A DNA stretch of 64,000 nucleotides from Beijerinckia sp. 28-YEA-48 (GTDB lineage: Bacteria; Pseudomonadota; Alphaproteobacteria; Rhizobiales; Beijerinckiaceae), in NCBI RefSeq assembly GCF_900104955.1, contig NZ_FNSI01000001.1, positions 4,188,001 through 4,252,000 of the forward strand. The letters run 5' to 3'. The notes under the pieces are model-generated. The model did not search any database. It saw only the letters and a list, made by a program, of their open reading frames with translations, and was not told the origin of the DNA. How positions within the stretch are numbered: position 1 is the stretch's first letter; each line of letters opens with the position of its first letter. Shown piece by piece: positions 1 through 7,562 of this stretch. Both the position numbers and the translations under genes were made by a program.

Positions 1-475
1 GCGTCATGCCAACGCCCTCCAGCATCTTGCCGACTTCATAAGTCGTCACAGAACCCGGACCATTGCTGCCGACGACCTTGCCCTTGAGATCGCTCAGTTT
101 GGTGATCTTGCCCTGGTTCTGTATGCCGACCAGCATTTGATGATGGATCGGCGTCGAGACACGATCGGCCACCATGATGACCGGCAGGTTCTGTTCCAGC
201 GCATTGAAGAAGCCGGCCGAGGTACCGCCTTCGACAAATTGCAGATCACCCTTTGCCAGGATCGCCAGCACATTGGCCGACGAATTCATCAAGGAAATCT
301 CGACATCGAGGCCGGCGTCGCGGAAGTAGCCTTTGTCCAGGGCGATATAAGTGCCGACCGCACCGAACGACTGAACGGTGCCGACATTCACCTTGGTCCT
401 GGTTTGCGCCTGCGCCAAGGGCGCACCCAGTATCATGGCCCCCAGCATGAGAGCGCGAGCGACATGCGATTTCAT
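1..475 (-). CDS. NMT1/SsuA-like ABC transporter solute-binding protein, partial
   Basis: The gene runs off the left edge, so only the first 158 codons are visible. It opens with a typical Sec signal peptide (MKSHVARALMLGAMILG, then LAQAQ), followed by the fold start seen in nitrate/sulfonate/taurine-type binding proteins: a VGTVQSFGAVGTYIALDKGYF segment giving the 'fast lane' helix, then VEGGTSAGFFNALEQ and a DLKGKVVGSNGPGSVTTYEVGK segment. Such proteins bind a small organic ligand in the periplasm for an ABC importer. It is a close paralogue of the next gene (540-1583), 64 bp upstream in the same direction. No permease or ATPase gene is visible in this part of the window, and the ligand is unknown. 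Confidence 0.85.
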   Translation of the reverse strand, partial: MKSHVARALMLGAMILGAPLAQAQTRTKVNVGTVQSFGAVGTYIALDKGYFRDAGLDVEISLMNSSANVLAILAKGDLQFVEGGTSAGFFNALEQNLPVIMVADRVSTPIHHQMLVGIQNQGKITKLSDLKGKVVGSNGPGSVTTYEVGKMLEGVGMT

Positions 476-539
476 GATCCCCTCCCGTTTGTCTCTTCCC
501 TCCGGAGCCCACAGGCTTCGAACTACTTCAAACGGTCGC

Positions 540-1583
540 CTAGCGGCAGCCGCTGATCTTACTTTCGGCATTCACTGACGGCACGGGACCGAGAACCTTC
601 ATGGCATTGTCGGTATACTGTCGCGTCACCAGCTGCTGCTCGGCGAATTTCGCCTTGATGGAGCCCTGCTCGTAGAAAAAATCCTGCATGTCCAACAGGC
701 TCGCCATATTGACTTCGCCGTTCATGTTACGGGCCGGCCATGGATATTTCTCGATGAAGGCGACATCCTTGAGGGGGCCGGTGCGCGTCACCCGGTCGAC
801 CATTTCCTTGCGGTTGTCGCCACCGTGCAGCGCGACGCAATAGTCGCGCACACTGCGCATATAGGCGATGAAGAAATCGCTGATCAGCTTCTGATTCTGC
901 CGCGCCCAATCGGTGTTGATCATCGTCACCGCGATGGTGAGCGGGCGCACCTTCACGCGATCATCGGGATCGGCGAGCAGAAAGGCGGTTTGGTCCTCGA
1001 CGAGCGAGGTGCCCCAGGGCTGGATGATCAATGTGGCGTCCAGCGCCTTGTTCTTGAAAGCAGCGCCCTGCAGGGGGAAACCCAGAATCTTGATATCGAC
1101 ATCCTTGATGCTGGCGCCATCGGATTCAAGCAGCCGCGCCAGCTCGTAGGTTGTCACCGAAGCCGTGCCATTGCTGGCGATCACCTTTCCCTTCAGATCG
1201 GCAATGCGCGTCACCTGGCCTTCCAGGTCCTTGCGCACAAGGAACTTGTGATTGAGCGGCGTCGAAATGCGGTCGCTGGCGATCGTGATCGGCATTTTCT
1301 GCTCAAGCGCATTGAAATAGGCGGCGGAAATGCCGCCCTCGATCATTTGCAGGCGGTTGGTTGCGAGCAGCGCCACCACATTGGCCGATGTGTCGAGATT
1401 CTCGATCTCGACATGGATGCCATATTGCTTGAACCAGCCCTTTTCGATGGCGGTGTAATTGTTGACCGTGGCGATCGAATTAACCGTGCCGATGCGGATC
1501 GTCTGTAACGGCTGCTCCTGGGCTTGAGCCGATGCCAGCGCCAAACCAACAGCCACCCCGGCCATTCCAGCCATCCGAATCAT
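540..1583 (-). CDS. NMT1/SsuA-like ABC transporter solute-binding protein
   Basis: This is a 347-residue periplasmic binding protein. The signal peptide occupies about residues 1-21 and ends in an AQAQ-type cleavage site. The mature part has the NMT1/ThiY-like layout: IGTVNSIATVNNYTAIEKGW near the start, then MIEGGISAAYFNALEQ and IADLKGKVIASNGTASVTTY. Length is normal for the family. It is a paralogue of the gene at 1-475, probably co-transcribed with it, and diverges from the Bug-type protein gene at 1748. Three binding proteins side by side without membrane components suggest a substrate-collecting front end for the catabolic genes to the right, but the ligand cannot be read from sequence. 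Confidence 0.85.
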   Translation of the reverse strand: MIRMAGMAGVAVGLALASAQAQEQPLQTIRIGTVNSIATVNNYTAIEKGWFKQYGIHVEIENLDTSANVVALLATNRLQMIEGGISAAYFNALEQKMPITIASDRISTPLNHKFLVRKDLEGQVTRIADLKGKVIASNGTASVTTYELARLLESDGASIKDVDIKILGFPLQGAAFKNKALDATLIIQPWGTSLVEDQTAFLLADPDDRVKVRPLTIAVTMINTDWARQNQKLISDFFIAYMRSVRDYCVALHGGDNRKEMVDRVTRTGPLKDVAFIEKYPWPARNMNGEVNMASLLDMQDFFYEQGSIKAKFAEQQLVTRQYTDNAMKVLGPVPSVNAESKISGCR

Positions 1584-1747
1584 ACTCTATCTCCTCCCGA
1601 TCACGCCGATTGCTTCGGCTTGCCGCCAGTCTCGCAGCGTTCGGCGTGCGCCGCAATACGCTTGGCTTGGGATTGCCCGTCTGGGATTGCCTTGTCGCGG
1701 CACGAGCGATACCAAGCACGCGTATATATAAAGTGTGGAGAGGCAGG

Positions 1748-2710
1748 ATGCGCCCATTTCGGTTCGGTTTGATCGGCTTTGCGATACTGTGCAGCGGCTT
1801 TGCCAGCGCCAGCGATTATCCGACGCAGCAGATCACCATGATCGTGCCGCTGGCGCCGGGTGGTCTTGCCGATCTCGTCGCCCGCGCGATCCAGACACCG
1901 TTGCAGAGCGCGCTGGGCAAGCCCGTCATCATTGAAAACCGGCCCGGTGGCGGCGGCGCGGTGGGCGCGGTGGCTGTCGCCCGCAGCAAGCCCGATGGGC
2001 ACACGCTGTTGCTGGCGCTGTCGCCCACGATCGCCCTGCCGGAGATGGATCGGCTCGACGGCAAGAAACCTTCTTACGAATTGCCGGAACTGACGCCCAT
2101 CGCACGCCTGACGGCTGAACCTTTCGTTATCCTCGTGCGTCCGGACGCGCCGTGGAAGAGTTTTGCCGAGGTGGTCGAGGACGCACGCAAGCGGCCAAAC
2201 GCCATCTCGTTCGCCTCATCCGGCACGCGCGGCTCGATTCATTTCGCCGTGGCGCTCGCGGCCCATGCGGCCAATGTCGATTTTCTGCACGTGCCCTATC
2301 GTGGCGGTGGCCCGGCCGTGACCGCACTGCTGTCGAAAGACGTCGATTTCACCCTGGCGGCGCCGAGCGTCGCGGCGCAATTCGTCGACGGCGGTCAGCT
2401 GCGCGCCATCGCACGCAGCGGTGGCGAACCGCTGAAGCTGTATCCGAAACTGACCAGTTTCAAGGAACAGGGTATCGACGCCGAATATACCCTGTGGTCG
2501 GCCCTCTATGCGCCCGCCGCAACGCCGGCTGACGTACAGGAGAAGCTGAAGACGACCCTGCGCGCCATCTATGCCGACCCCGCCTTCCAGAAGGCGGCGG
2601 ATGGCGCCGGCCTCGACCTGAAAATGCTGCAAGGCGCCGATCTCAAAGCTTTCCACGACCGTGAGGAGGTCGCGACCAACAAGCTCATCCACATCATCGG
2701 CAAGATTTAG
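1748..2710 (+). CDS. Bug-family (tripartite tricarboxylate transporter) solute-binding protein
   Basis: This is a 320-residue extracytoplasmic receptor of the Bug/TctC family. The start at 1748 is preferred over a longer open frame because it follows a purine-rich GGAGAGGCAGG and begins a signal peptide (MRPFRFGLIGFAILCSGFASA). Family hallmarks are YPTQQITMIVPLAPGG at the mature N-terminus, IIENRPGGGGAVGAVAVA, and the VPYRGGGPAVTALL segment. Bug proteins bind carboxylates or aromatic acids and usually lie apart from the TctAB membrane genes, as here. It reads toward the FAH-family gene and may supply the substrate of that catabolic block; this is inference. Confidence 0.88.
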   Translation: MRPFRFGLIGFAILCSGFASASDYPTQQITMIVPLAPGGLADLVARAIQTPLQSALGKPVIIENRPGGGGAVGAVAVARSKPDGHTLLLALSPTIALPEMDRLDGKKPSYELPELTPIARLTAEPFVILVRPDAPWKSFAEVVEDARKRPNAISFASSGTRGSIHFAVALAAHAANVDFLHVPYRGGGPAVTALLSKDVDFTLAAPSVAAQFVDGGQLRAIARSGGEPLKLYPKLTSFKEQGIDAEYTLWSALYAPAATPADVQEKLKTTLRAIYADPAFQKAADGAGLDLKMLQGADLKAFHDREEVATNKLIHIIGKI

Positions 2711-2812
2711 TCAGTGCTGTCATCCCCAACGGCCGCGCAGATGTCTAAAAAGCTGGGCGCGTCGGAAATGACAACGGCGAGTTTCCCAATAACCCGTTAG
2801 AGCGGAGAATTC

Positions 2813-3757
2813 ATGCGTATCGTCAATTTCATCGTCGATGGCGTGACGCGTTTCGGCGTGCTGCAGAACGATCATATCATCGACCCTCTGCGCGCGGCAG
2901 GCGATGAGCAGCGCGCCTGGTTCGCCGACACCACCAGCTTCATCCGTGCCGGCATGCCCGCGCGTCAAATGCTCGACAAGATCATCGCGCAAAGTGATCC
3001 GAAAGCGCATCTGAAGCTGCGCGATGTCAAACTGACGGCGCCAATGATGCCGAGCACGATCCTGTGCAGCGGCAGCAATTACCGCGCCCATAACGCCGAA
3101 AAAGCCAATACCGGGATCAGCGGCAAGGAACCGGAATTCTTCATCAAGACGAGCGACTGCGTCATCGGGCCCGACGACGCCATTCTATACGATGCGGCGC
3201 TGAGCAAGAAGATCGACTGCGAGACGGAGCTGGCGGTGGTGATCGGCAAGCCCGGCCGCCACATTCCGGTCGAGCGGGCGCTCGACCATGTGTTCGGCTA
3301 TACGATCGTCAACGATGTGACGGCGCGCGACCGGCAGGTGCGCATGAAGGACGGCCTGGTCTGGTACGAGCTGGGGCGCAGCAAGGCATTCGAGACCAGC
3401 GCGCCGCTTGGTCCCTGCATTACCACCGCCGACGAGATCGGCGATCCGCAGAGCCTCATGCTGAAGACCCGCATCAACGGCGAGTTGCGCCAGTCCTCGA
3501 CGACAGCTGAAATGATCTGGAGCTGCGCCGATCTCATCCATTTCTTCTCCGTCAACTTCACCCTGAAACCCGGCATGGTGATCATCACCGGCACGCCGGC
3601 CGGCACAGCCTGGTCGACCGACACGGAACTCGGTGGCAAATGGGCGCCGACGCCCGGCCTCGTGCCCGCAACCCGCTATTGCGAGCCGGGCGATATGATC
3701 GAAAGCGAGATCGAGAAGATCGGCATATTGCGGAACACCGTGGCCGCCAGCACTTAG
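2813..3757 (+). CDS. fumarylacetoacetate hydrolase-family protein
   Basis: This is a 314-residue protein of the FAH superfamily, which hydrolyses or decarboxylates 2-oxo-acid products of aromatic catabolism using a divalent metal. The metal-binding segment is IDCETELAVVIGK (E-x-E), followed by GYTIVNDVTARD, the KAFETSAPLGPC block and the ITGTPAGTAW loop. Residues 1-70 form the small N-terminal domain common in these enzymes. It lies 102 bp after the Bug gene and before the MetE-like gene, on the same strand. Candidate activities include acylpyruvase or 2-hydroxyhepta-2,4-diene-1,7-dioate isomerase types; sequence alone does not choose. It is a different subfamily from the fumarylacetoacetase at 27080. 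Confidence 0.85.
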   Translation: MRIVNFIVDGVTRFGVLQNDHIIDPLRAAGDEQRAWFADTTSFIRAGMPARQMLDKIIAQSDPKAHLKLRDVKLTAPMMPSTILCSGSNYRAHNAEKANTGISGKEPEFFIKTSDCVIGPDDAILYDAALSKKIDCETELAVVIGKPGRHIPVERALDHVFGYTIVNDVTARDRQVRMKDGLVWYELGRSKAFETSAPLGPCITTADEIGDPQSLMLKTRINGELRQSSTTAEMIWSCADLIHFFSVNFTLKPGMVIITGTPAGTAWSTDTELGGKWAPTPGLVPATRYCEPGDMIESEIEKIGILRNTVAAST

Positions 3758-3784
3758 GAAGCATCACGGCCGGCTGGGGAACTT

Positions 3785-3821
3785 GCCCACATTGGGGCGC
3801 CATTTCGGCGCCTCAGTGGGC
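3785..3821. repeat. long stem-loop after the FAH-family gene
   Basis: Arms GCCCAC (3785-3790) and GTGGGC (3816-3821) enclose a further stem built on GGCGCC (3796-3801) and GGCGCC (3807-3812) with loop ATTTC. Pairing is continuous except for a two-base bulge and one G-T pair. It lies 28 bp past the stop codon. There is no T-run, so it may be an RNA 3'-end stabiliser or a weak terminator. Confidence 0.5.
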
Positions 3822-3856
3822 TTGCAGGGTCCTTGCTGACCACAAAATCCTCGACA

Positions 3857-3884
3857 AAATTGCGTTTCTATCGAAGCGCAATTT
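3857..3884. repeat. 28-bp dispersed palindrome, copy 1
   Basis: Left arm AAATTGCGTTTC and right arm GAAGCGCAATTT flank a TATC centre, with one G-T mismatch in the stem. The right arm is followed by GCTCTAG. Near-identical elements occur at 25488-25515 and 39648-39675, each outside genes and each followed by GCTT-like bases. This copy lies between the FAH-family stop codon and the MetE-like start codon. Confidence 0.7.
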
Positions 3885-3933
3885 GCTCTAGAAATCGCCC
3901 GTCGTTCCAAAAACAACAGTTCAGGAAACACCC

Positions 3934-5103
3934 ATGAAGCGCAGCACTGACCGTATTCTGACATCCCATGTCGGCAGCCTCATCCGCCCCGACAGCGTCG
4001 TCACTTATCTGCGCGATAAGCAGGCCGGCAAGCCGGTGGACGAAGCCGCCCACCAGAAGAAGCTCGGCGAGGAAGTGAAAGACGTCGTCAAGCAGCAGAA
4101 GGATGCTGGCATCGACATCCCGAGCGACGGCGAATTCGGCAAGGGCATTTCCTGGTCGCAATATGTGCTGGAGCGTATGAGCGGTTTCGAGCGCCGTCCG
4201 TTCAAACCCGGCGCCAACGCCTGGCGCACCGGCGCCGACCGCACGCGCTTCACCGCCTTCTACGACGAAATGGATGCCAAGGAAGGCATGGCGACGACGA
4301 TGGAATCGGTCTGCGTTGGCCCGCTGACATATACCGGCCAGGCCGCCGTGCAGAATGATATCGACCATATGAAGGCGGCGCTCGCGGCCAATGGTGTCGA
4401 GGAAGGATTTTTGCCGGTTGCATCGCCGACCTCGGTGATCCCCGATCGCACCAATGAGTATTACAAGAGCGACGACGACATTCTCGTCGCCATCGCCGAG
4501 GCGATGAACACCGAATATAAGATGATCACCGATGCCGGCCTCGTCGTGCAGCTCGACGATGCGCGCCTCGCCGTCACCTATGATCGCATGGTGCCGCCGG
4601 CCAGCATGGCCGACTATAAGAAATGGGTCGGCCGCCAGGTCGAGCTGATCAATCATTCGCTGCGTGGCATCCCGCAGGAGATGGTGCGCTATCACGTCTG
4701 CTGGGGCAGCTGGAACGGTCCGCACACCACCGACGTGCCGCTGACCGACATCATCGACGACTTCCTCAAGATCAAAGCCAATTGCTTTGTCATCGAAGGC
4801 GCCAATCCGCGCCATGAACATGAATGGAAGGTCTGGGGCAACGGTCGTTTCCCGAAGGACAAGATGCTCGCCACCGGCGTCATCAGCCATGCCACCAACG
4901 TGGTCGAACATCCCGATCTCGTCGCCGAGCGCATCGTGCGCATCGCCAAACTGATCGGCCGGGAGAATGTGATGGCCGGCACCGATTGCGGCTTCGCCCA
5001 AGGGCCGTTCTATCGCCGCGTCCACCCGTCGATCATGTGGGCGAAGTTCGAGGCCCTCTCCGAAGGCGCCCGCCGCGCCTCGAAGGAGCTGTGGGGGAAG
5101 TAG
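3934..5103 (+). CDS. MetE-like cobalamin-independent methionine synthase-family protein
   Basis: This is a 389-residue protein matching only the C-terminal catalytic half of MetE (full MetE is about 750 residues). The zinc ligands expected for the family are present: His254 and Cys256 in YHVCWGS, Glu288 in FVIEGANP, and Cys352 in GTDCGF. The N-terminus has the family start RILTSHVGSLIRP. Stand-alone proteins of this type transfer methyl or other groups to or from a thiol, and include relatives of epoxyalkane:CoM transferase. Its place between an FAH-family gene and an SDR/acyl-CoA dehydrogenase pair suggests a catabolic, not biosynthetic, role, for example demethylation or thiol addition. The substrate is unknown. 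Confidence 0.82.
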   Translation: MKRSTDRILTSHVGSLIRPDSVVTYLRDKQAGKPVDEAAHQKKLGEEVKDVVKQQKDAGIDIPSDGEFGKGISWSQYVLERMSGFERRPFKPGANAWRTGADRTRFTAFYDEMDAKEGMATTMESVCVGPLTYTGQAAVQNDIDHMKAALAANGVEEGFLPVASPTSVIPDRTNEYYKSDDDILVAIAEAMNTEYKMITDAGLVVQLDDARLAVTYDRMVPPASMADYKKWVGRQVELINHSLRGIPQEMVRYHVCWGSWNGPHTTDVPLTDIIDDFLKIKANCFVIEGANPRHEHEWKVWGNGRFPKDKMLATGVISHATNVVEHPDLVAERIVRIAKLIGRENVMAGTDCGFAQGPFYRRVHPSIMWAKFEALSEGARRASKELWGK

Positions 5104-5425
5104 AAGCGTCCATTGTCAAACGCATAAGCCGCAACCTCGGTGTCATACCGGACACGCCAAAGGCGTGATCCGGTATCCAGGGCGAGCGGTAGAGCCATCA
5201 ATCGCAGCAAAGCCACATCGTCTTCAACGTAGTAAGGCAAGCAATCTACCGCTCGCCCCTAGATCCCGGATCACCTGCTACGCAGGTGTCCGGGAAGACA
5301 CGGAGACAGCGATAGCCCGGTTAACCGCGCGGGACTGTCAACGGCTCAAACTCCGGTGCAAGTTAACGCTTGCGCACGGCCTCGCCGCCCTGCCAATATT
5401 GGTCCATTAACACAAGGAACCATCC
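5104..5425. other. 322-bp intergenic region with a cruciform-type repeat
   Basis: No credible gene is seen. The region is dominated by an inverted-repeat element (5141-5299, listed separately). The remainder just before the SDR start has no convincing sigma-70 promoter that I can identify. The SDR-ACAD pair may therefore be transcribed from an unrecognised promoter here. Confidence 0.6.
5141..5299. repeat. composite inverted repeat (cruciform-forming)
   Basis: Inner arms GGCGAGCGGTAG (5181-5192) and CTACCGCTCGCC (5246-5257) are perfect complements. Outside them, each flank forms its own hairpin: ACCGGACACGCC-AAA-GGCGTGATCCGGT on the left (5147-5174) and a degenerate mirror built from CCGGATCACCTG and CAGGTGTCCGG on the right. 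The layout resembles the RPE/REP-like palindromes common between genes of rhizobia. A shorter version of the left flank occurs at 44574-44597. Confidence 0.65.
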
Positions 5426-6199
5426 ATGGCGGGAACGATCACGGCGGATCTCAGCGGCATCACCATTCTGATCACCGGGGCATCGTCGGGCCTCGGCGCC
5501 CATTTCGCCCAGATGGCGGTGAGCAAGGGGGCTCAGGTCATCGTCACGGCGCGGCGGCGCGACAGGCTCGACCAACTGGTCGAGAGCATCGCGGCCAAGG
5601 GCGGCAAGGCCCATGCGGTGACGATTGATGTCTCAAGCGCCGCCTCGATTCGCGATGGTGTCGCCGCCGCCGTCAAGGCCGCCGGGCCGATCCATGCCTT
5701 GATCAACAATTCGGGCGTCGCGCCGGGCCGGCCACTGCTCAACGAAAGCGCCGAGGATTGGGACGAGGTCATCGCCACCAATCTTTCCGGCGCCCGCCAC
5801 ATGGCGGTGGAAGTCGCCCGCCAGATGGTCGAGCAAAAGAGCGGCGGCACGATCATCAACATCGCCTCCATCCTCGGCCTGCGCCAGGGCGGCCATGTGA
5901 CGGCCTATGCCACCTCCAAGGCCGGGCTGGTGCAGCTGACCAAGCAGATGGCGCTGGAGTGGGCGCGCTATGGCATCCGCGTCAACGCCATCGCGCCGGG
6001 CTATATCGAGACGCCGATGACAGCGGCGCATTTCGAGAGCGATGTCGGAAAGCAACAATTGCTGCGCATCCCGATGCGCCGGCTCGGCCAGGTGGAAGAT
6101 CTCGACGGGCCGATTCTACTGCTGCTATCCCCCTCCTCATCCTTCATGACCGGCTCGGTCCTTGTCGCCGACGGCGGCCATCTCATTTCCAGCTTGTGA
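5426..6199 (+). CDS. short-chain dehydrogenase/reductase (FabG-like)
   Basis: This is a 257-residue classical SDR, probably an NAD(P)-dependent alcohol or 3-oxoacyl reductase. The cofactor motif TGASSGLG is at residues 17-24, the NNSG motif is near residue 92, the catalytic serine is in NIASILG, and the YATSK pair (Tyr and Lys) is near residue 160. The C-terminal FMTGSVLVADGG block is typical. RRR following VTARR suggests NADP preference. Its stop codon overlaps a possible GTG start of the acyl-CoA dehydrogenase gene, so the two are almost certainly one operon and may act on the same acyl-CoA-type intermediate. Confidence 0.9.
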   Translation: MAGTITADLSGITILITGASSGLGAHFAQMAVSKGAQVIVTARRRDRLDQLVESIAAKGGKAHAVTIDVSSAASIRDGVAAAVKAAGPIHALINNSGVAPGRPLLNESAEDWDEVIATNLSGARHMAVEVARQMVEQKSGGTIINIASILGLRQGGHVTAYATSKAGLVQLTKQMALEWARYGIRVNAIAPGYIETPMTAAHFESDVGKQQLLRIPMRRLGQVEDLDGPILLLLSPSSSFMTGSVLVADGGHLISSL

Positions 6200-6207
6200 G
6201 TGAACCC

Positions 6208-7404
6208 ATGGATTTCGCGCTGCCACCCGAGCTTGAAGACATCAGGGTTCGCACCCGCGCCTTCATCGCTGATCACGTCCTGCCGCTTGAAGCCGACCGG
6301 GCGAATTTTGACGACCACGAGAACATCCGGCTCGATCGGCTCGAAGAGGTGCGCACCAAGGCCCGTGCCGCGGGCCTATGGGCACCGCAGACACCGAAAC
6401 AATTCGGCGGCATGGGCCTGCCGATGATCGGCTGGGCGGCGCTTTATGAAGAGGCCAACCGCTCGATCTTCGGGCCGGTGGCGCTCAACTGTGCCGCGCC
6501 CGACGACGGCAACATGAATCTCCTCGCCAAAGTCGGCACGCCTGCGCAACAAGCGCGCTGGTTGCAGCCGATCGTCGACGGCAAGGTGCGCTCGTCTTTC
6601 GTCATGACCGAGCCCGCCCCCGGCGGCGGTTCCGATCCGACGATGATCCGCACGCGCGCTGAACGGCGCGACGGCAAATGGGTGATCAACGGCCACAAAT
6701 GGTTCATCACCGGCGCGGCGGAAGCGGCGCATTTCATTCTGATCGCGCGCACGTCCGACGATGCCCGCAAGGGACTCACCACCTTCCTCTTCCACAAGGA
6801 CCAGCCAGGCTGGCGCATCCTGCGCCGCATCGCGATCATGGGGCCGGAGGAACATGGCGGCCATTGCGAGATTGCCTTCGAGGGCCTCGAAGTCACCGAC
6901 GAGAACGTGCTGATGAATGTCGGCGACGGCTTGAAGGCAACGCAAATCCGCCTGGGGCCAGCGCGTTTAACCCATTGCATGCGCTGGCTCGGCCTGTCGA
7001 AGCGCTGCGTCGAGATCGCCAGCGCTTATGTCAACGAACGCCATGCCTTCGGCAAACGTCTGGCCGATTATGAAAGCGTGCAGATGAAGATCGGCGAATT
7101 GGCCCATGCCATCGACATCGGCCGTCTCCTAGTGATGCGCGCCGCCTGGAAACTCGACCAGGGCGATTTTGCCCGCACCGAAGTGTCGAGCGCCAAGCTG
7201 CATGTGGCCGACACGCTGCATCTGGCCGCTGACACGGCGATCCAGCTCAATGGCGCGCGCGGTTATTCCAAGGATACGGTGCTGGAATGGATCTACCGCT
7301 ACGCGCGGCAGGCGCGGTTGGTGGACGGCGCCAGCGAAGTCCACAAGATGGTGCTAGCGCGCCATGCCGCCAACGCCGGCTTGGATACCTGGCGCTGGGG
7401 TTAG
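6208..7404 (+). CDS. acyl-CoA dehydrogenase family protein
   Basis: This 398-residue FAD enzyme oxidises acyl-CoA thioesters at the alpha-beta bond. I chose the ATG at 6208; a GTG four codons earlier overlaps the SDR stop codon. The three-domain layout is clear: helical N-domain, middle beta-domain with FVMTEPAPGGGSDP and GHKWFITGA, and C-terminal helices with AFGKRLADYESVQMKIGE and LNGARGYSKDTVLEWIYRYARQARLVDGASEVHKM. The last segments resemble ACAD10/11-type proteins, which can act on hydroxylated or branched acyl-CoAs. It is co-transcribed with the SDR, so the pair may process the same CoA ester. Confidence 0.9.
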   Translation: MDFALPPELEDIRVRTRAFIADHVLPLEADRANFDDHENIRLDRLEEVRTKARAAGLWAPQTPKQFGGMGLPMIGWAALYEEANRSIFGPVALNCAAPDDGNMNLLAKVGTPAQQARWLQPIVDGKVRSSFVMTEPAPGGGSDPTMIRTRAERRDGKWVINGHKWFITGAAEAAHFILIARTSDDARKGLTTFLFHKDQPGWRILRRIAIMGPEEHGGHCEIAFEGLEVTDENVLMNVGDGLKATQIRLGPARLTHCMRWLGLSKRCVEIASAYVNERHAFGKRLADYESVQMKIGELAHAIDIGRLLVMRAAWKLDQGDFARTEVSSAKLHVADTLHLAADTAIQLNGARGYSKDTVLEWIYRYARQARLVDGASEVHKMVLARHAANAGLDTWRWG

Positions 7405-7562
7405 TACAGGGCCGCAGGAGGCTGATAGCCGGCTGCGCCAATGTCGGCGTTGGCACGCGCGGCTGCATTTTATCTCACCTTCCCACGACCCAAACGGGAT
7501 GTTACGGGGGGCCTCGCCTATAAAACTGCGCCGATTCAACAGGCGCGCCGGAGGAAACATTC

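Noticed and set aside
825..1508. A 227-residue open frame on the plus strand opposite the solute-binding protein gene
   Set aside because: It is rich in His/Arg/Asp as expected from the antisense of a GC-rich gene, has no family features, and the opposite strand encodes a clear binding protein.
3857..3884. The 28-bp palindrome as an integrase attachment site
   Set aside because: The three copies lie far apart, no integrase or cargo boundary is seen, and paired arm changes fit a structural element better.
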